64,000 nt of DNA, taken from an uncultured Eubacteriales bacterium. Lineage in GTDB: Bacteria; Bacillota; Clostridia; Oscillospirales; UMGS1783. The position numbers were made by a program, and so were the translations under genes. Of the stretch, positions 54,112 to 63,581 are shown in pieces (position 1 is the first letter of the stretch; each line of letters begins with the position of its first letter). The stretch covers positions 70,776 through 134,775 of the forward strand of contig CAKSHC010000006.1 of NCBI GenBank assembly GCA_934456365.1, written 5' to 3'. The notes beneath the pieces were generated by a model. It made no database searches, was not told the DNA's origin, and saw only the letters and a list, made by a program, of their open reading frames with translations.

Positions 54112-56478
54112 TTATACACCAACCGTTTCCATTTCGCAAGAGGAAACCGTCGGATCCTGCTTTTTTTTACGCCGGGGCAGCGCCAGATAGAGCGCCGTGA
54201 CCGCCGCCGCGCCCGAAGCGACCCTCAAACCGGTCTTCAGCCCGGGCGTTTCGTAGGAAAACTGAATGTCGTTTTCTCCCTCTTCGCAGACCACCGCCAT
54301 GAATCCGGCATTGACGCGGTAGATCCTGGCTTCCTCGCCGTTTACCGTCGCGCTCCAACCGGAATCATAGGGAACCGAGAAGAAAACGACCCGCCGCTTT
54401 TCGGCGGTGAATTTGGCCGAGAAGGAATCCCTCCCGTAGGAAAATTCGGAGCAAACGTGTTCCCGCCGCCGCGCCGCCACCGCCGTCACATCGCTCTGCT
54501 CCTTGGAGAAGAGCAGCTCCTCCGACTCGGGCAAAACGGCGCGCAGCTCGTCGGCGTCTTCGTCCTCCACCACCAGCGTGTTGAGCATCTTGCGGGTGCG
54601 GGTCGTGGGCAGATAATTTTTCTCCAGCTGCGAACGGGTGATGAAATCCTCGTAGGAAAAGCCCATGGGGATAAAGGAATCCAGCGTGTAAACCGAAAAA
54701 TCCCCATCCTCGTAGGCGTAGGTGTAGCCCGGATAGCTGTTGCGGTTTTCGTTTTCCAGATCAAAGAGATAGTGCGCGCTCAAAAGCGAGTGCAGCCACA
54801 GATTCGATACCTCGGGCGCCGAATTCACGCTGCGGGAATTCCCTATCGTTTCGTAAAAATCAAAAATCGAGCCGGGCACGATCGAGTGGAAGCAGCGCAC
54901 ACAGGGCATGTTCCAATACATCCCCGCGTTCTTGTCGGCATGGGTCGTGTCGATCCGCTCGGCGTCGGAAAGAACGGTTTCCTTCTGCCCGCGCTCGGTC
55001 ACATACCGCCGGGCAAAGGTCTGCGCCGAGCCTCGGGAAAGATCCTTGCCCGAGCCGATGTAGAAAAGCCCGAACAGGATCACATAGCACCCCAGGAAAA
55101 GCGTGAGCGGCACCGTCAGATCAAGCCCCTTTTTCTTGATCGCCCGCATTCCGAAGAAAAGGATCGCCGCGTCCAGCGCCGTCAGCGCAATGTGCACATA
55201 AAGCAGCGGCAGATTGGGCGAAAGCCCCCGCACCCCCGTCTGCGGATCCACGATCAGAGCCTGCGGCAGGCAAAGCGCCAGCCCGATCGCGCCCGCCGAA
55301 AGAATGCCGAAACGCCATTCCTTCCAGTCGCATTCCTCAAAGGCCTTCATGGTAACAAGCGCCAGAATCAGAATAAAGGCAAAGAACCAGCGGGTGTAGA
55401 AGTTGTTGGAGAAAAGCTGAAAGGCCGCGTTGAGGATCGGCACAAAGGTGCAGATCAGAAGGGTGATGCACAAAACGCCCCACCCGTCGCGCGGCCGCCG
55501 CCGCAGCCAGGTCATGGTCCCGGCAAAGCCGAAAAGCGGCAGCCAGGCCGTCACCGAGCTCCATTTCCCGCCCGCGTTGGGGAAAACGTTGGGCAGAGAG
55601 CAGATCTCGGGCGGCAGGAAAAAGGCCTGCAAAAGCTGAAGCGGGCGCTGATTTTCGGAGTAAACCAGAATGTTCCACCCCTCGAGCATGGTCGTCGCCC
55701 GCCCGATCTGCAGCGTTGCCAAAACAGCCGGCAGCACCAGCCCCGCCGCCAGCAGAAATCCCAAAACGCTTTCCAGAGCCAAAGGAAAGATCCGCTTCCG
55801 GGGCACCCCCTTGTAGCCGCCGGTCAGCAGCCGCACAAAGAAGTAGATCACAATAAAAACAACCTCGGCCACAAAGAAATAGTAGTTGGCCAGCGCGTTG
55901 AGCGCCACCGCAAAAAGGAAAAGCCCACGCTTGTTTTCCTGCATCCGCTTTTCCAGCCCGGTGAGCATCAGCGGGAAAAAGGCAATGATCTCGTGGAAAT
56001 GATTGAAGAAAATGTTGTAAAAGGCAAAGCCCGAAAAGGCGTAAAGCAGCGAGCCCAGAAAGGCCGAGGAGCGCTTTTTCAGAAAACGCTTGAGAAAGCC
56101 GTAGGCCGTCGTCGCCGCCGTCGCCGTTTTCAGACAAAGCAGAAAGGGCATCGCCGGCGCCACCCATTCCATCGGCAAAAGCAGCGTCAGCCAGAAAAAG
56201 GGACTGCCCAGCAGATAAAAGGCATAGGAACCGATGAAGCTTGCCCCCAGATCGGTGTTGTGGTTCCAGCCCAGCTCGCCCGAGCGGATGGCCTCGTTGG
56301 CCTCGATGTAAAAGGGGATCTGCTGGCTGTTGTAGTCGCCGATGTAGATGAAGGTCCCCCCGTCGAGCGCCACAAACGGAATCATCACGCACAGCATCAG
56401 GCAAAGCGCCGCCCCAAACACAAAGAGGTAGGGGAGCGCGCCGTTTTTGCGTTCCAGGCGATGGAAGAATTCGTCCAT
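54112..56478 (-). CDS. YfhO family membrane protein
   Basis: 788 residues from the ATG at 56478 (GAGGCC upstream); an open frame to 56688 overlaps the NUDIX gene. About thirteen membrane helices, with the GT-C-like catalytic region near the N-terminus (IGDYNSQQIPFY loop, WNHNTDLGASFIGSYAFYL). A soluble C-terminal domain ends with VPYDSGWSATVNGEEA, the typical YfhO tail. Members glycosylate teichoic acids or lipids in Gram-positives (YfhO in B. subtilis, listerial and staphylococcal homologues). The start is 10 bp after the NUDIX stop. Confidence 0.88.
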   Translation of the reverse strand: MDEFFHRLERKNGALPYLFVFGAALCLMLCVMIPFVALDGGTFIYIGDYNSQQIPFYIEANEAIRSGELGWNHNTDLGASFIGSYAFYLLGSPFFWLTLLLPMEWVAPAMPFLLCLKTATAATTAYGFLKRFLKKRSSAFLGSLLYAFSGFAFYNIFFNHFHEIIAFFPLMLTGLEKRMQENKRGLFLFAVALNALANYYFFVAEVVFIVIYFFVRLLTGGYKGVPRKRIFPLALESVLGFLLAAGLVLPAVLATLQIGRATTMLEGWNILVYSENQRPLQLLQAFFLPPEICSLPNVFPNAGGKWSSVTAWLPLFGFAGTMTWLRRRPRDGWGVLCITLLICTFVPILNAAFQLFSNNFYTRWFFAFILILALVTMKAFEECDWKEWRFGILSAGAIGLALCLPQALIVDPQTGVRGLSPNLPLLYVHIALTALDAAILFFGMRAIKKKGLDLTVPLTLFLGCYVILFGLFYIGSGKDLSRGSAQTFARRYVTERGQKETVLSDAERIDTTHADKNAGMYWNMPCVRCFHSIVPGSIFDFYETIGNSRSVNSAPEVSNLWLHSLLSAHYLFDLENENRNSYPGYTYAYEDGDFSVYTLDSFIPMGFSYEDFITRSQLEKNYLPTTRTRKMLNTLVVEDEDADELRAVLPESEELLFSKEQSDVTAVAARRREHVCSEFSYGRDSFSAKFTAEKRRVVFFSVPYDSGWSATVNGEEARIYRVNAGFMAVVCEEGENDIQFSYETPGLKTGLRVASGAAAVTALYLALPRRKKKQDPTVSSCEMETVGV

Positions 56479-56488
56479 GAAGGCCTCC

Positions 56489-57040
56489 TCAGAGCAGATT
56501 TTTTCCGCCGGTGAAGTGCTCGGCGTGCAAAAGGGCGCAGAAGGTTTTGGCGTCGGTGATCTCTCCCGTTTGACAAAGCCGGATCGCCTCATCCAAGGGC
56601 AGCGAAAGGGGATCGATGTGTTCGTCCTCATCCGGCTGCATCGGCCCGAAGGTGAGCGAACGGGCCAGATAAAGATAGATCTTCTCATCGGAATAGGCGC
56701 AGGTCGGATAAAGAAAGCCGAGCGAGTAGAGCTCGCCCGCCCGCGCCCCGGTTTCTTCGCGCAGCTCCCGCAAAGCCGCCTCCTGCGGCTCCTCGCCGGT
56801 TTCCAGCTTTCCGGCCGGGATCTCCAGCGTTTCCCTCCCGATGGCGTAGCGGTATTGCCGCACCAGAAGGATCTCGTTTCGGTCGGTCAGCGCGGCGATC
56901 GCCACCGCCCCGCGGTGATGCACGATCTCGCGCTCGGCCTCCCGCCCGTCCGGGGTGAGAACGATGTCGCGGTTGAGGGTCAGCACCCTGCCGCGAAATT
57001 CCACGGTCTGTCGAAGCGGACGTTCGGTTTTGTCTGCCAT
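56489..57040 (-). CDS. ADP-ribose pyrophosphatase-type NUDIX hydrolase
   Basis: 183 residues from the ATG at 57040 (GGGAGG upstream). The Nudix box is GKLETGEEPQEAALRELREE followed by TG, with QYRYAIGRETLEIPAG before it as in ADP-ribose and nucleotide-sugar hydrolases. It removes toxic or spent nucleotide diphosphates. It is divergent from the M14 peptidase gene and 10 bp from yfhO. Confidence 0.93.
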   Translation of the reverse strand: MADKTERPLRQTVEFRGRVLTLNRDIVLTPDGREAEREIVHHRGAVAIAALTDRNEILLVRQYRYAIGRETLEIPAGKLETGEEPQEAALRELREETGARAGELYSLGFLYPTCAYSDEKIYLYLARSLTFGPMQPDEDEHIDPLSLPLDEAIRLCQTGEITDAKTFCALLHAEHFTGGKNLL

Positions 57041-57086
57041 ATCGGTTGCCTCCCGGGCATAGGATGAAGAGAAAGGGGATGATCGA

Positions 57087-57971
57087 ATGGAATGGACGGA
57101 ATCGCCGCTGACAGCCTCCGCCCTCGCGCAGGCCTTGGATGAGCTGGAGGCTGCGGGCTGCGAGCGTATGCCGGTGGGAGAGAGCGTGTGGGGGCGGCCG
57201 ATCGAAGCCGTTTCCCTCGGCACGGGGCCGCGCCGGATCCTCGCCCTGTGCGGGGTGCACGCCACCGAAACCATCGCCGGCTGGGTGCTCCTGCATTTTT
57301 TGAGCGACCTGGCGCAGGACCGGCCCGTTTCCGGGATCCCGGCGCGCCGGTTTCTCTCCCGGGCAAGGATCACCGTGATCCCGCTGCTCAATCCGGACGG
57401 AGCCGCCATCGCCCGCGGCGAAATCGGCCCCGGCGACGAGCGCTATGCCCGGCTTTGCTTCTACAACGACGGAAGTCCCGACTTCTCGCATTGGCAGGCC
57501 AACGCCTCCGGCGTCGACCTCAACCATAATTTCGACGCCGGCTTCGAAGAAGGATGCGCCGCCGAGCGGGAATTGGGAATCTACGGCCCGTCGCCCACCC
57601 GGTTCGGAGGCCGCCAGCCCTTCTCCGAGCCGGAAACGCGCCTCGTGCGTGCCCTCGTCGCCTCCGAGCGGTTCGACGAGCTCTATGCCTTCCATACCCA
57701 GGGCGAGGAAATTTATTATACCTTCAAAGGCTACGCCCCGCCAGGTGCCCGGGAAAAGGCCGGCATGCTGGCCCGGGTCAGCGGCTATCGCGCCGCCTCC
57801 CCGCAGGGCATCGCCGCTTTGCGCGGCGCGAAGGATTGGTTCATCGCCGCCTACGACCGCCCGGGATTTACCGTCGAGCTCGGCCGCGGCCAAAATCCGC
57901 TCCCCGAAGCCGACGGGAAGCGCATCTACCGGCGGGTCGGCGAGCTTCTGATGCTCACCGGACTTTTCTGA
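57087..57971 (+). CDS. M14 zinc carboxypeptidase, gamma-D-glutamyl-DAP type
   Basis: 294 residues, no signal peptide. Zinc ligands GVHATE (His/Glu) and a later His in AFHTQGEEIYY; substrate arginine region NPDGAAIARGE; GVDLNHNFDAG; catalytic glutamate in FTVELGRG. This set is typical of gamma-D-glutamyl-L-diamino acid endopeptidases, which cleave muropeptides during cell-wall recycling or sporulation. Cytoplasmic location suggests recycling. Single gene, divergent from the NUDIX gene. Confidence 0.9.
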   Translation: MEWTESPLTASALAQALDELEAAGCERMPVGESVWGRPIEAVSLGTGPRRILALCGVHATETIAGWVLLHFLSDLAQDRPVSGIPARRFLSRARITVIPLLNPDGAAIARGEIGPGDERYARLCFYNDGSPDFSHWQANASGVDLNHNFDAGFEEGCAAERELGIYGPSPTRFGGRQPFSEPETRLVRALVASERFDELYAFHTQGEEIYYTFKGYAPPGAREKAGMLARVSGYRAASPQGIAALRGAKDWFIAAYDRPGFTVELGRGQNPLPEADGKRIYRRVGELLMLTGLF

Positions 57972-58012
57972 TTCCATTATAGCCCAAAGCCCCCGAAAAA
58001 ACAATCCCATTC

Positions 58013-58041
58013 TTGCCTTCCGCTCCCCGCTGTGCTACAAT
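58013..58041 (+). promoter_or_regulatory. Promoter of lipoprotein 58067
   Basis: TTGCCT, 17 bp, TACAAT, 25 bp before the ATG. Confidence 0.55.
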
Positions 58042-58066
58042 GAGGAAAAAGAAAGGGGGAGCGCCG

Positions 58067-58567
58067 ATGAAACGCCTGATCGCCGCCGGCCTGCTGCTCG
58101 CGCTGCTTTGCGCTCTGTGCGCCTGCGCTAAAACGCCCAACCAACAAAACGGGAAAACAACGCTGCTCCTGGAAAAGGCCGATCCCGCCCTCGCCCCCGG
58201 CGAGCTCTCCGTCACCATTGAGCGCGCCCATCCCAAAGATCGGGATTATTCCATCTCCGAAACCCATCGCTTTGCCCTCTCCGAAGCCTCCCCCGAGGGA
58301 GTCTGGCAGTCCGGCGAGATGACCTACCGGCTCGATACGGGCGTGCGCCCCATGGCCTTCTGCGATAGAGTCTATGCCCAAACCTCCTTCCGCTCCCTGC
58401 GCGTCGTGGGCGATCATGCCGTCACCGTTCTCGATAAGGAATGGGGCGCCGTTTGCGCGCAAAGCGCCCGGGCGGCGATCGATCGGTGGGAAAAGGATCC
58501 GGAGGTGGAGTCGATCGCGGTATCCTTTTCCTCGGCCGCAAAGGAGCTCTGGATGAAGGAATCCTGA
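58067..58567 (+). CDS. Small hypothetical lipoprotein
   Basis: 166 residues from the ATG at 58067 (GGGGGAG upstream). Signal peptide with lipobox (LCACA; the Cys at residue 17 or 19 can serve). The mature part is mixed alpha/beta, with no family I recognise. It has its own promoter and terminator, so it is monocistronic. A surface or spore-envelope role is only a guess. Confidence 0.7.
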   Translation: MKRLIAAGLLLALLCALCACAKTPNQQNGKTTLLLEKADPALAPGELSVTIERAHPKDRDYSISETHRFALSEASPEGVWQSGEMTYRLDTGVRPMAFCDRVYAQTSFRSLRVVGDHAVTVLDKEWGAVCAQSARAAIDRWEKDPEVESIAVSFSSAAKELWMKES

Positions 58568-58578
58568 ATGCTGAAAAA

Positions 58579-58612
58579 GAAGCCTGCTCCCGAGGGAGCA
58601 GGCTTTTTTGAT
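58579..58612. terminator. Terminator between lipoprotein and GH36 genes
   Basis: AAGCCTGCTCCC, GA, GGGAGCAGGCTT, then TTTT. Confidence 0.85.
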
Positions 58613-58618
58613 CGGGGA

Positions 58619-60766
58619 TCAGTCGATCGCTTCGATCAGGATCAGCTCGGAAGAAAGCGCCGAAGGAATGTGGATCCGAACGCCCGTGTTCAGAAGCTCG
58701 TAGCCCGAAACCTCGAAGGAGGTGCGGCTGTTGTCGAGCATCACACGATAGCGGTGAGAGGGATCCACCCCGCGGGGGATCACGGTGTAATCGGTGTGCG
58801 TGGCCCCGGTGAGGTTGAAGGCGGCAATGGCCGCGCGGTCGCGCTCGCGGGCCGCGACCTCCAGCACACTGTAGCCCTCCTCCATGGTCTTGCGCATCTC
58901 GGGCGTGTGGTGGTAAACCCGCGCCTGCGGCAGGAAGGGGCGGATGAAATCCTTGTAAAGCTGCACACTGTGGCGCACAAATTCCATCTGCTGCGGATTC
59001 GGCTCAGTCGCCGCCGGAGCGATCACATTGAGCGACATGTGGGTCAGCATGGTGTTGCGCATCTGCAGATCCAGAGAACCGTAGGCATGGCAGCCCATCC
59101 CGGCAAACAAACGGTCCACCCGCTCGGGCGGAAGCGCCATGGTCATGCCGTTGGTGATGGTCACCGAAAGGGGAGCACGCTGCCAGTCCGAAACCCAGGT
59201 GTGGTTGAAGGCCTTCATGATCCCCAGGTCGGTGCGCCCGCCGCCGCCCGCGCAGTTTTCAAAGATCACGTGCGGGAAGCGCTTCTTGAGGTTGCCGTAA
59301 AGCCGGTAAACCGCGTCGAAATGCCGCAGCGTCAGGCATTCGGCCTTCCCTGGCACCACCTCGCGCAGCCCGAAGTATTCGCGCGCCGAGAAGTTGTAGT
59401 CCACCCGCAGAAGATCCATCCTGTATTCGGTGATGATCCGCGCCAGCTCCTCCTCGGCCCAGGCAAAGGCCTCGGGATTGGTCAGATCGAGGAATCCCTT
59501 CATCGGATTGCCGAAAATATCGCGCGCCCGCCAGTCGGGATGCTCCTTGTAGGCGTCGCACAGGCTGCCCAGCCGCTCGATCTCCACCCAAAGGGCAAAC
59601 TTCATCCCCAGCCGGTGGCATTCGTCGATCACCTCTTCGATGCCGTTCGGATAGCGCTCGGCGTCGGGATGGTTGATCCCGTTGCAGCCCATCCAGTCAA
59701 TGCCGGGGCGCGGCGGGCAGGCCCAGCCGGCGTCGATGATGAAGATCTCGGCCCCCATCTCGGCAAACTGTTTCATAAAGGCCTTGGTCGTCGGCACCAG
59801 CATGTCGTGCTCCGCACCCATGCCCGCGCCCACTAAAAGCGCCGTCGGATCCGCCTCCGGCACATTGAGCACACTCCTGCGGATGTGATCGTGCATCTCG
59901 TTGACCGCGTCGTCCAGATCGCCGATCACCTGCCCCACCAGAAGCTCGGGCGAGGTGTAGCTCTCGCCGGGCGCCAAAACCAGAAGCGGCTTGACCGAGA
60001 TCAGCTCGGCCTCCAGTCCGATCTTGCTTCCGCCCCGCTCGGGAGAGGCGTCAAAGTCCACACTGAACCGGTACCCGCCCGAAAAGCCGAGCTGCGCAAA
60101 GGTGATCTGGCCCAGAATGTTGTTGCGCAGGAAAACCAGCGGATGGCGATAGCGCTCGCGGTTGTAGCGCCCCTCCACCGAAAAGGTCCCCGGTACCACA
60201 TCGTGCCAGCCGAAAGCACCCTCGCGCCCCCAGGCCGTGTCTTCAAAATAGCCGAAGGAATAAAGCTTCTCCACATCATCCTGCCGGGTCAGATCGCGCC
60301 GCTCCATGATCTCCAGCCCGCCCGCAAGCGGCGAAAGCCGGCTCAGAGAAAGCGCCCGGTCGGAAGCGTTTTCCACCGTCAGCGTGCGGGTCATCATCTG
60401 CGTGCCGTCCAAAAGCGTTTTCAGAGTCAGCCGCACCGGAAGGATGCTGCTGTCCAGCACCAGAGAGGCCACCAGATGATCCTCGGCTTCCTCCACCGAG
60501 AAATCCACAAAGCGCAGATCGTAGTCCAGGCTCTGCCCGTCCAGCTCTACATGGAAAGCCGAAGGCTCCTGAAACGCTTCGGGCTTGATCCTTGTCGGGC
60601 AGTTGGTCAGCACATTGAGCGGATACCCCGCCGCGTTCCAGCCGCGCGAGACCAGCACCCCGTGGCACAGAGACTCTTCATACACCATCAACCCCGATCG
60701 GTAGCAGAAGGTCGGCTCCTCGCCGGGCTGGTAAAACACACTGAACGCAGGTTTTGTCTGTTTCAT
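58619..60766 (-). CDS. Alpha-galactosidase, GH36, cytoplasmic
   Basis: 715 residues, no signal peptide. N-terminal beta-sandwich, (beta/alpha)8 domain with IFIIDAGW, FALWVEIER, the nucleophile Asp in LLRVDYNFS, ENCAGGGGRTDLG, and the probable acid/base Asp in WVSDWQRAPLS. It hydrolyses alpha-galactosides such as melibiose or raffinose after uptake. It differs clearly from the GH36 lipoprotein at 22261. Its promoter (TTGTGC, 17 bp, TATAGT on the minus strand, -10 at about 60798-60803) holds AAAACGTTTT at 60813-60822 between -35 and -10, recalling the LacI-type operators at 17417 and 20876. Confidence 0.92.
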   Translation of the reverse strand: MKQTKPAFSVFYQPGEEPTFCYRSGLMVYEESLCHGVLVSRGWNAAGYPLNVLTNCPTRIKPEAFQEPSAFHVELDGQSLDYDLRFVDFSVEEAEDHLVASLVLDSSILPVRLTLKTLLDGTQMMTRTLTVENASDRALSLSRLSPLAGGLEIMERRDLTRQDDVEKLYSFGYFEDTAWGREGAFGWHDVVPGTFSVEGRYNRERYRHPLVFLRNNILGQITFAQLGFSGGYRFSVDFDASPERGGSKIGLEAELISVKPLLVLAPGESYTSPELLVGQVIGDLDDAVNEMHDHIRRSVLNVPEADPTALLVGAGMGAEHDMLVPTTKAFMKQFAEMGAEIFIIDAGWACPPRPGIDWMGCNGINHPDAERYPNGIEEVIDECHRLGMKFALWVEIERLGSLCDAYKEHPDWRARDIFGNPMKGFLDLTNPEAFAWAEEELARIITEYRMDLLRVDYNFSAREYFGLREVVPGKAECLTLRHFDAVYRLYGNLKKRFPHVIFENCAGGGGRTDLGIMKAFNHTWVSDWQRAPLSVTITNGMTMALPPERVDRLFAGMGCHAYGSLDLQMRNTMLTHMSLNVIAPAATEPNPQQMEFVRHSVQLYKDFIRPFLPQARVYHHTPEMRKTMEEGYSVLEVAARERDRAAIAAFNLTGATHTDYTVIPRGVDPSHRYRVMLDNSRTSFEVSGYELLNTGVRIHIPSALSSELILIEAID

Positions 60767-60859
60767 ATCGGTATTCCTTTCCCTCCTCGGAAATATAGTC
60801 TTACTATATCATAAAACGTTTTTGCGCACAAGAGCGAAAAACGGCTTTTCAGAAACCCC

Positions 60860-60888
60860 TTGCACCCCCGCCCCGCTTGCATTATAAT
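60860..60888 (+). promoter_or_regulatory. Promoter of membrane protein 60917
   Basis: TTGCAC, 17 bp, TATAAT. Confidence 0.65.
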
Positions 60889-60916
60889 GAACTTACCAAA
60901 CAAACGGGGAGAAACC

Positions 60917-61600
60917 ATGGGAAAATTCGGAGAATCCATCAAAAAGCTCTTTGGAAAAGAGGAAAAGCCCACCGCCGCCGAGCTCGAGGCGCGCCGCCGG
61001 CAAACCCTTCGCGAGGTCAACGACCCCGAAGACGATTTCTCGGGCGACGCCGGCTTCTCGCCCGACGAGCTCCGGCAGATCGCCCGCAAAACGCGCTATA
61101 AGCGCCGCTTCCGCCTGGGGTATACCGTCGCCGGAATGATCCTGGCCGCCGCCTTCGCCCTCTACGGCCTGATCTCCTACCTCGTCACCCCCCGCCCCGA
61201 CCTTATCCTGCTCGTCCAGATCGACGGAGCCGTCACCACCGAACAGCGCACCGCCCTCGAAAACTACGTCAAGGAGCGCTGCCCGGATGTCAACGGCGAC
61301 GGGAAAGTCACCGTCACCATCCGCGAGGTCTACTTCCCCGAGGACGGAGCCTCCGTCAACGACGAAACCCGCGCCGCCGCGGCCGACAACGTCGGCGAAG
61401 CCCTGGTCGACGGCAAAAAAGGCGTCGCCATCGGCAGCGCCGCTTTTCTGGACATCGTTTCGCGGTCGGCCTCCGTCACGGCGCGCGTCCCCCTCTCCGA
61501 CACCGGATTTTCCTCCGAGGATCCCGCCCTTTCCCCGTATTTTATCGCCCAGTGCCGCCCGGACGCCGCCGAGATCTTCGCGGCGCTGACGGCCAAATGA
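60917..61600 (+). CDS. Single-pass membrane protein of unknown function
   Basis: 227 residues from the ATG at 60917 (GGGGAG upstream). A charged cytoplasmic N-terminal segment (about 1-80), one membrane helix (about 82-104) and an extracytoplasmic mixed domain that contains DVNGDGKVTV. That segment looks like one dockerin- or EF-hand-like calcium loop, though a single loop is weak evidence. No family recognised. glpX follows 16 bp later, so the two may be co-transcribed. Confidence 0.7.
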   Translation: MGKFGESIKKLFGKEEKPTAAELEARRRQTLREVNDPEDDFSGDAGFSPDELRQIARKTRYKRRFRLGYTVAGMILAAAFALYGLISYLVTPRPDLILLVQIDGAVTTEQRTALENYVKERCPDVNGDGKVTVTIREVYFPEDGASVNDETRAAAADNVGEALVDGKKGVAIGSAAFLDIVSRSASVTARVPLSDTGFSSEDPALSPYFIAQCRPDAAEIFAALTAK

Positions 61601-61616
61601 GAAAAGAGGTAATTCT

Positions 61617-62615
61617 ATGGATCTTCTGCGAGACGTTGCCCTGAATTTCGTGCGCGTCACCGAGGTCGCGGCCCTGCGCGCCAGCCGTAAGCTGGGCATG
61701 GCCGATAAAAATGCCGCCGATAAAGCGGCGACCGACGGGATGCGCGGCATGCTCGATATGATGGACGTGCGCGGCACCATCATCAACGGAGAAGGCGTCA
61801 AGGATAAAGCCCCCATGCTCTTCATCGGCGAAAAGGTCGGGAATTGGGACGATCCCGCCAACCCCGAGCTCGATATCTCCGTCGACCCCATCGACGGCAC
61901 CCGCCTCGTCGCCAACGGCCAGGCCAATGCCCTCGCTATCATCGCCGCCGGCGCCAAGGGCTCCATGAGCTTCCTCCCCACCTTCTACGTCCGTAAGCTC
62001 TCCTACGGCCCCCGCCTCATCGGCTGCCTGGATATCGACAGCTCGGTGCGCGAAAACCTCAAAATCGCCTCCATCCGCCTCGATAAGCCCATCCGCGACC
62101 TCACCATCGCCGTGCTCGACCGGCCCCGCCACCACGATCTCATCGCCGAGATCCGCCAGGTCGGCGCCCGCATCAAGCTCATCGGCGACGGCGACGTCGC
62201 CGCCAGCATCACCACCTGCATGGAAAGCGATAAGATCGATTTGTATATGGGCGTCGGAGGCGGCCCCGAAGCCGTCATCACCGCCGCCGCCATGCGCGGC
62301 CTCGGCGGCGATATCCAGGTCAAGCTCTATGCAAAGGACGAGGCCGAGCGCGCCGCCGCCGAAGCCGCCGGCTACGATATGGACCGCGTCTACTTCGCCG
62401 AAGACCTCGCCCGGGGCGACGATCTTATCTTCGCCTGCACCGGCATCACCGACGGCGAGCTCCTCCCCGGTATCCGCTATACCGGCCAGAAGGCCACCTC
62501 CTATTCCATCGTCACCCGCTCCAAAACGCGCACCGTGCGCTATATCCAGGCCCAGCATGACCTCAAGGTCAAAACCATCCCATCCAAGGAAAAAAGCATG
62601 GAAGAGATCGTTTGA
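61617..62615 (+). CDS. glpX: Class II fructose-1,6-bisphosphatase
   Basis: 332 residues. GlpX motifs: NGEGVKDKAPML, the metal site DPIDGTRLVANG, and GGGPEAVITAAA. It hydrolyses fructose-1,6-bisphosphate in gluconeogenesis, opposing phosphofructokinase and complementing the fba gene. AGAGGTAA ribosome site. Followed by a terminator. Confidence 0.96.
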   Translation: MDLLRDVALNFVRVTEVAALRASRKLGMADKNAADKAATDGMRGMLDMMDVRGTIINGEGVKDKAPMLFIGEKVGNWDDPANPELDISVDPIDGTRLVANGQANALAIIAAGAKGSMSFLPTFYVRKLSYGPRLIGCLDIDSSVRENLKIASIRLDKPIRDLTIAVLDRPRHHDLIAEIRQVGARIKLIGDGDVAASITTCMESDKIDLYMGVGGGPEAVITAAAMRGLGGDIQVKLYAKDEAERAAAEAAGYDMDRVYFAEDLARGDDLIFACTGITDGELLPGIRYTGQKATSYSIVTRSKTRTVRYIQAQHDLKVKTIPSKEKSMEEIV

Positions 62616-62631
62616 CTTGAAAACTCAACTG

Positions 62632-62665
62632 AAATGTGCTATCCTTGTGATAGCACATTTTTATT
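62632..62665 (+). terminator. Terminator after glpX
   Basis: AAATGTGCTATC, five-base loop, GATAGCACATTT, then TTATTTTA. Confidence 0.75.
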
Positions 62666-62682
62666 TTACGGAGGAAAAAAGT

Positions 62683-62931
62683 ATGGACTTCAAATTCGAT
62701 ACCCAGCTTCTCATCGACGGTCAGAACCTCGATGAAGACGCCGTCAACGACTACATCACCGACCACTTCGAGGGCGATTGCCTCCTCGTCATGGCCGACG
62801 ACGATGTCCTCAAGCTCCATTTTCACACCAATAAGCCCTGGGAGGTGCTGGAATACTGCGCCTCGCTCGGCGAGATCTACGACGTCGTCGTGGAAAATAT
62901 GGCCCGCCAGGCCGATGGTCTCCAGGGATGA
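62683..62931 (+). CDS. Small protein related to the middle domain of FakA/DAK2-type kinases
   Basis: 82 residues from the ATG at 62683 (GGAGG seven bases upstream). The pattern LIDGQNLDEDAVNDYI, CLLVMADDDVLKLHFHTN, PWEVLEYCASLGEI and ENMARQ matches the domain that sits between the kinase and C-terminal parts of FakA (YloV). There it is fused; here it is alone. It overlaps the KDPG aldolase start by 4 bp (ATGA), so the products may act together. Similar short proteins next to KDPG aldolase genes are, as I recall, annotated 'kinase to dihydroxyacetone kinase', without known activity. Confidence 0.75.
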   Translation: MDFKFDTQLLIDGQNLDEDAVNDYITDHFEGDCLLVMADDDVLKLHFHTNKPWEVLEYCASLGEIYDVVVENMARQADGLQG

Positions 62932-63581
62932 ACGCAAAAACCGTCGTCGCTGCCGTCCGTGAAAAAGGGATCATCGCCATCGTGCGCGGCGTGCCCGCCG
63001 ACCGGCTCTGCGAGGTCGGCCGCGCCCTGCTCGAGGGCGGCGTCTCGCTGATGGAGGTCACCTTCGACCCCCGCACCGACGGGCGCGAAACCGTCCGCGG
63101 CATCGCCTCCCTCTGCGATGCCTTCGGGGATCGCCTCCTCGTTGGCGCCGGCACCGTCCTTTCCCCTCGGCAGGTCGATGAAGCCGCCTCCGCCGGCGCG
63201 CGTTATATCATTTCGCCCGATACCAAGCCCGCCGTCATCGAGCGCACCCGCGCCCTCGGCCTCTGCTCCATCCCCGGCGCCCTCACCCCCTCGGAAATCA
63301 CCCTGGCCTACGATTCCGGCGCCGATTTCGTCAAGCTCTTCCCGGTCGCCTCGCTCGGCACCGAGTATATCCGCGCCCTCTGCGCCCCGCTGTGCCATAT
63401 CCCGCTTCTGGCCGTCGGCGGCGTCACCCCCGATAACCTCGCCGGATTTCTGCAGGCCGGCGTCTGCGGCGTCGGAGTCGGCGGCTCGCTTGTCAGCGCC
63501 CGGCGCGTCCGGGACGGCGATTTCGCGAAAATCACCGAAACCGCCCGCCAATTCACCCGGGCCATGGAGGCCGCCCGATGA
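62928..63581 (+). CDS. eda: 2-keto-3-deoxy-6-phosphogluconate (KDPG/KDPGal) aldolase
   Basis: 217 residues, class I aldolase fold. Motifs: IIAIVRG, MEVTF (catalytic Glu), VGAGTVLS, and the Schiff-base lysine in ADFVKLFPV. It splits KDPG or its galacto epimer into pyruvate and glyceraldehyde-3-phosphate. It overlaps the next gene (sugar-acid kinase) by 4 bp, which points to the galactonate/2-keto-3-deoxygalactonate route. Confidence 0.95.
   Translation: MNAKTVVAAVREKGIIAIVRGVPADRLCEVGRALLEGGVSLMEVTFDPRTDGRETVRGIASLCDAFGDRLLVGAGTVLSPRQVDEAASAGARYIISPDTKPAVIERTRALGLCSIPGALTPSEITLAYDSGADFVKLFPVASLGTEYIRALCAPLCHIPLLAVGGVTPDNLAGFLQAGVCGVGVGGSLVSARRVRDGDFAKITETARQFTRAMEAAR

Noticed and set aside
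60917..61600. A dockerin-type cellulosomal protein
   Set aside because: Only one DVNGDGKVTV-like loop is present. Dockerins need two, and the context does not support a cellulosome.
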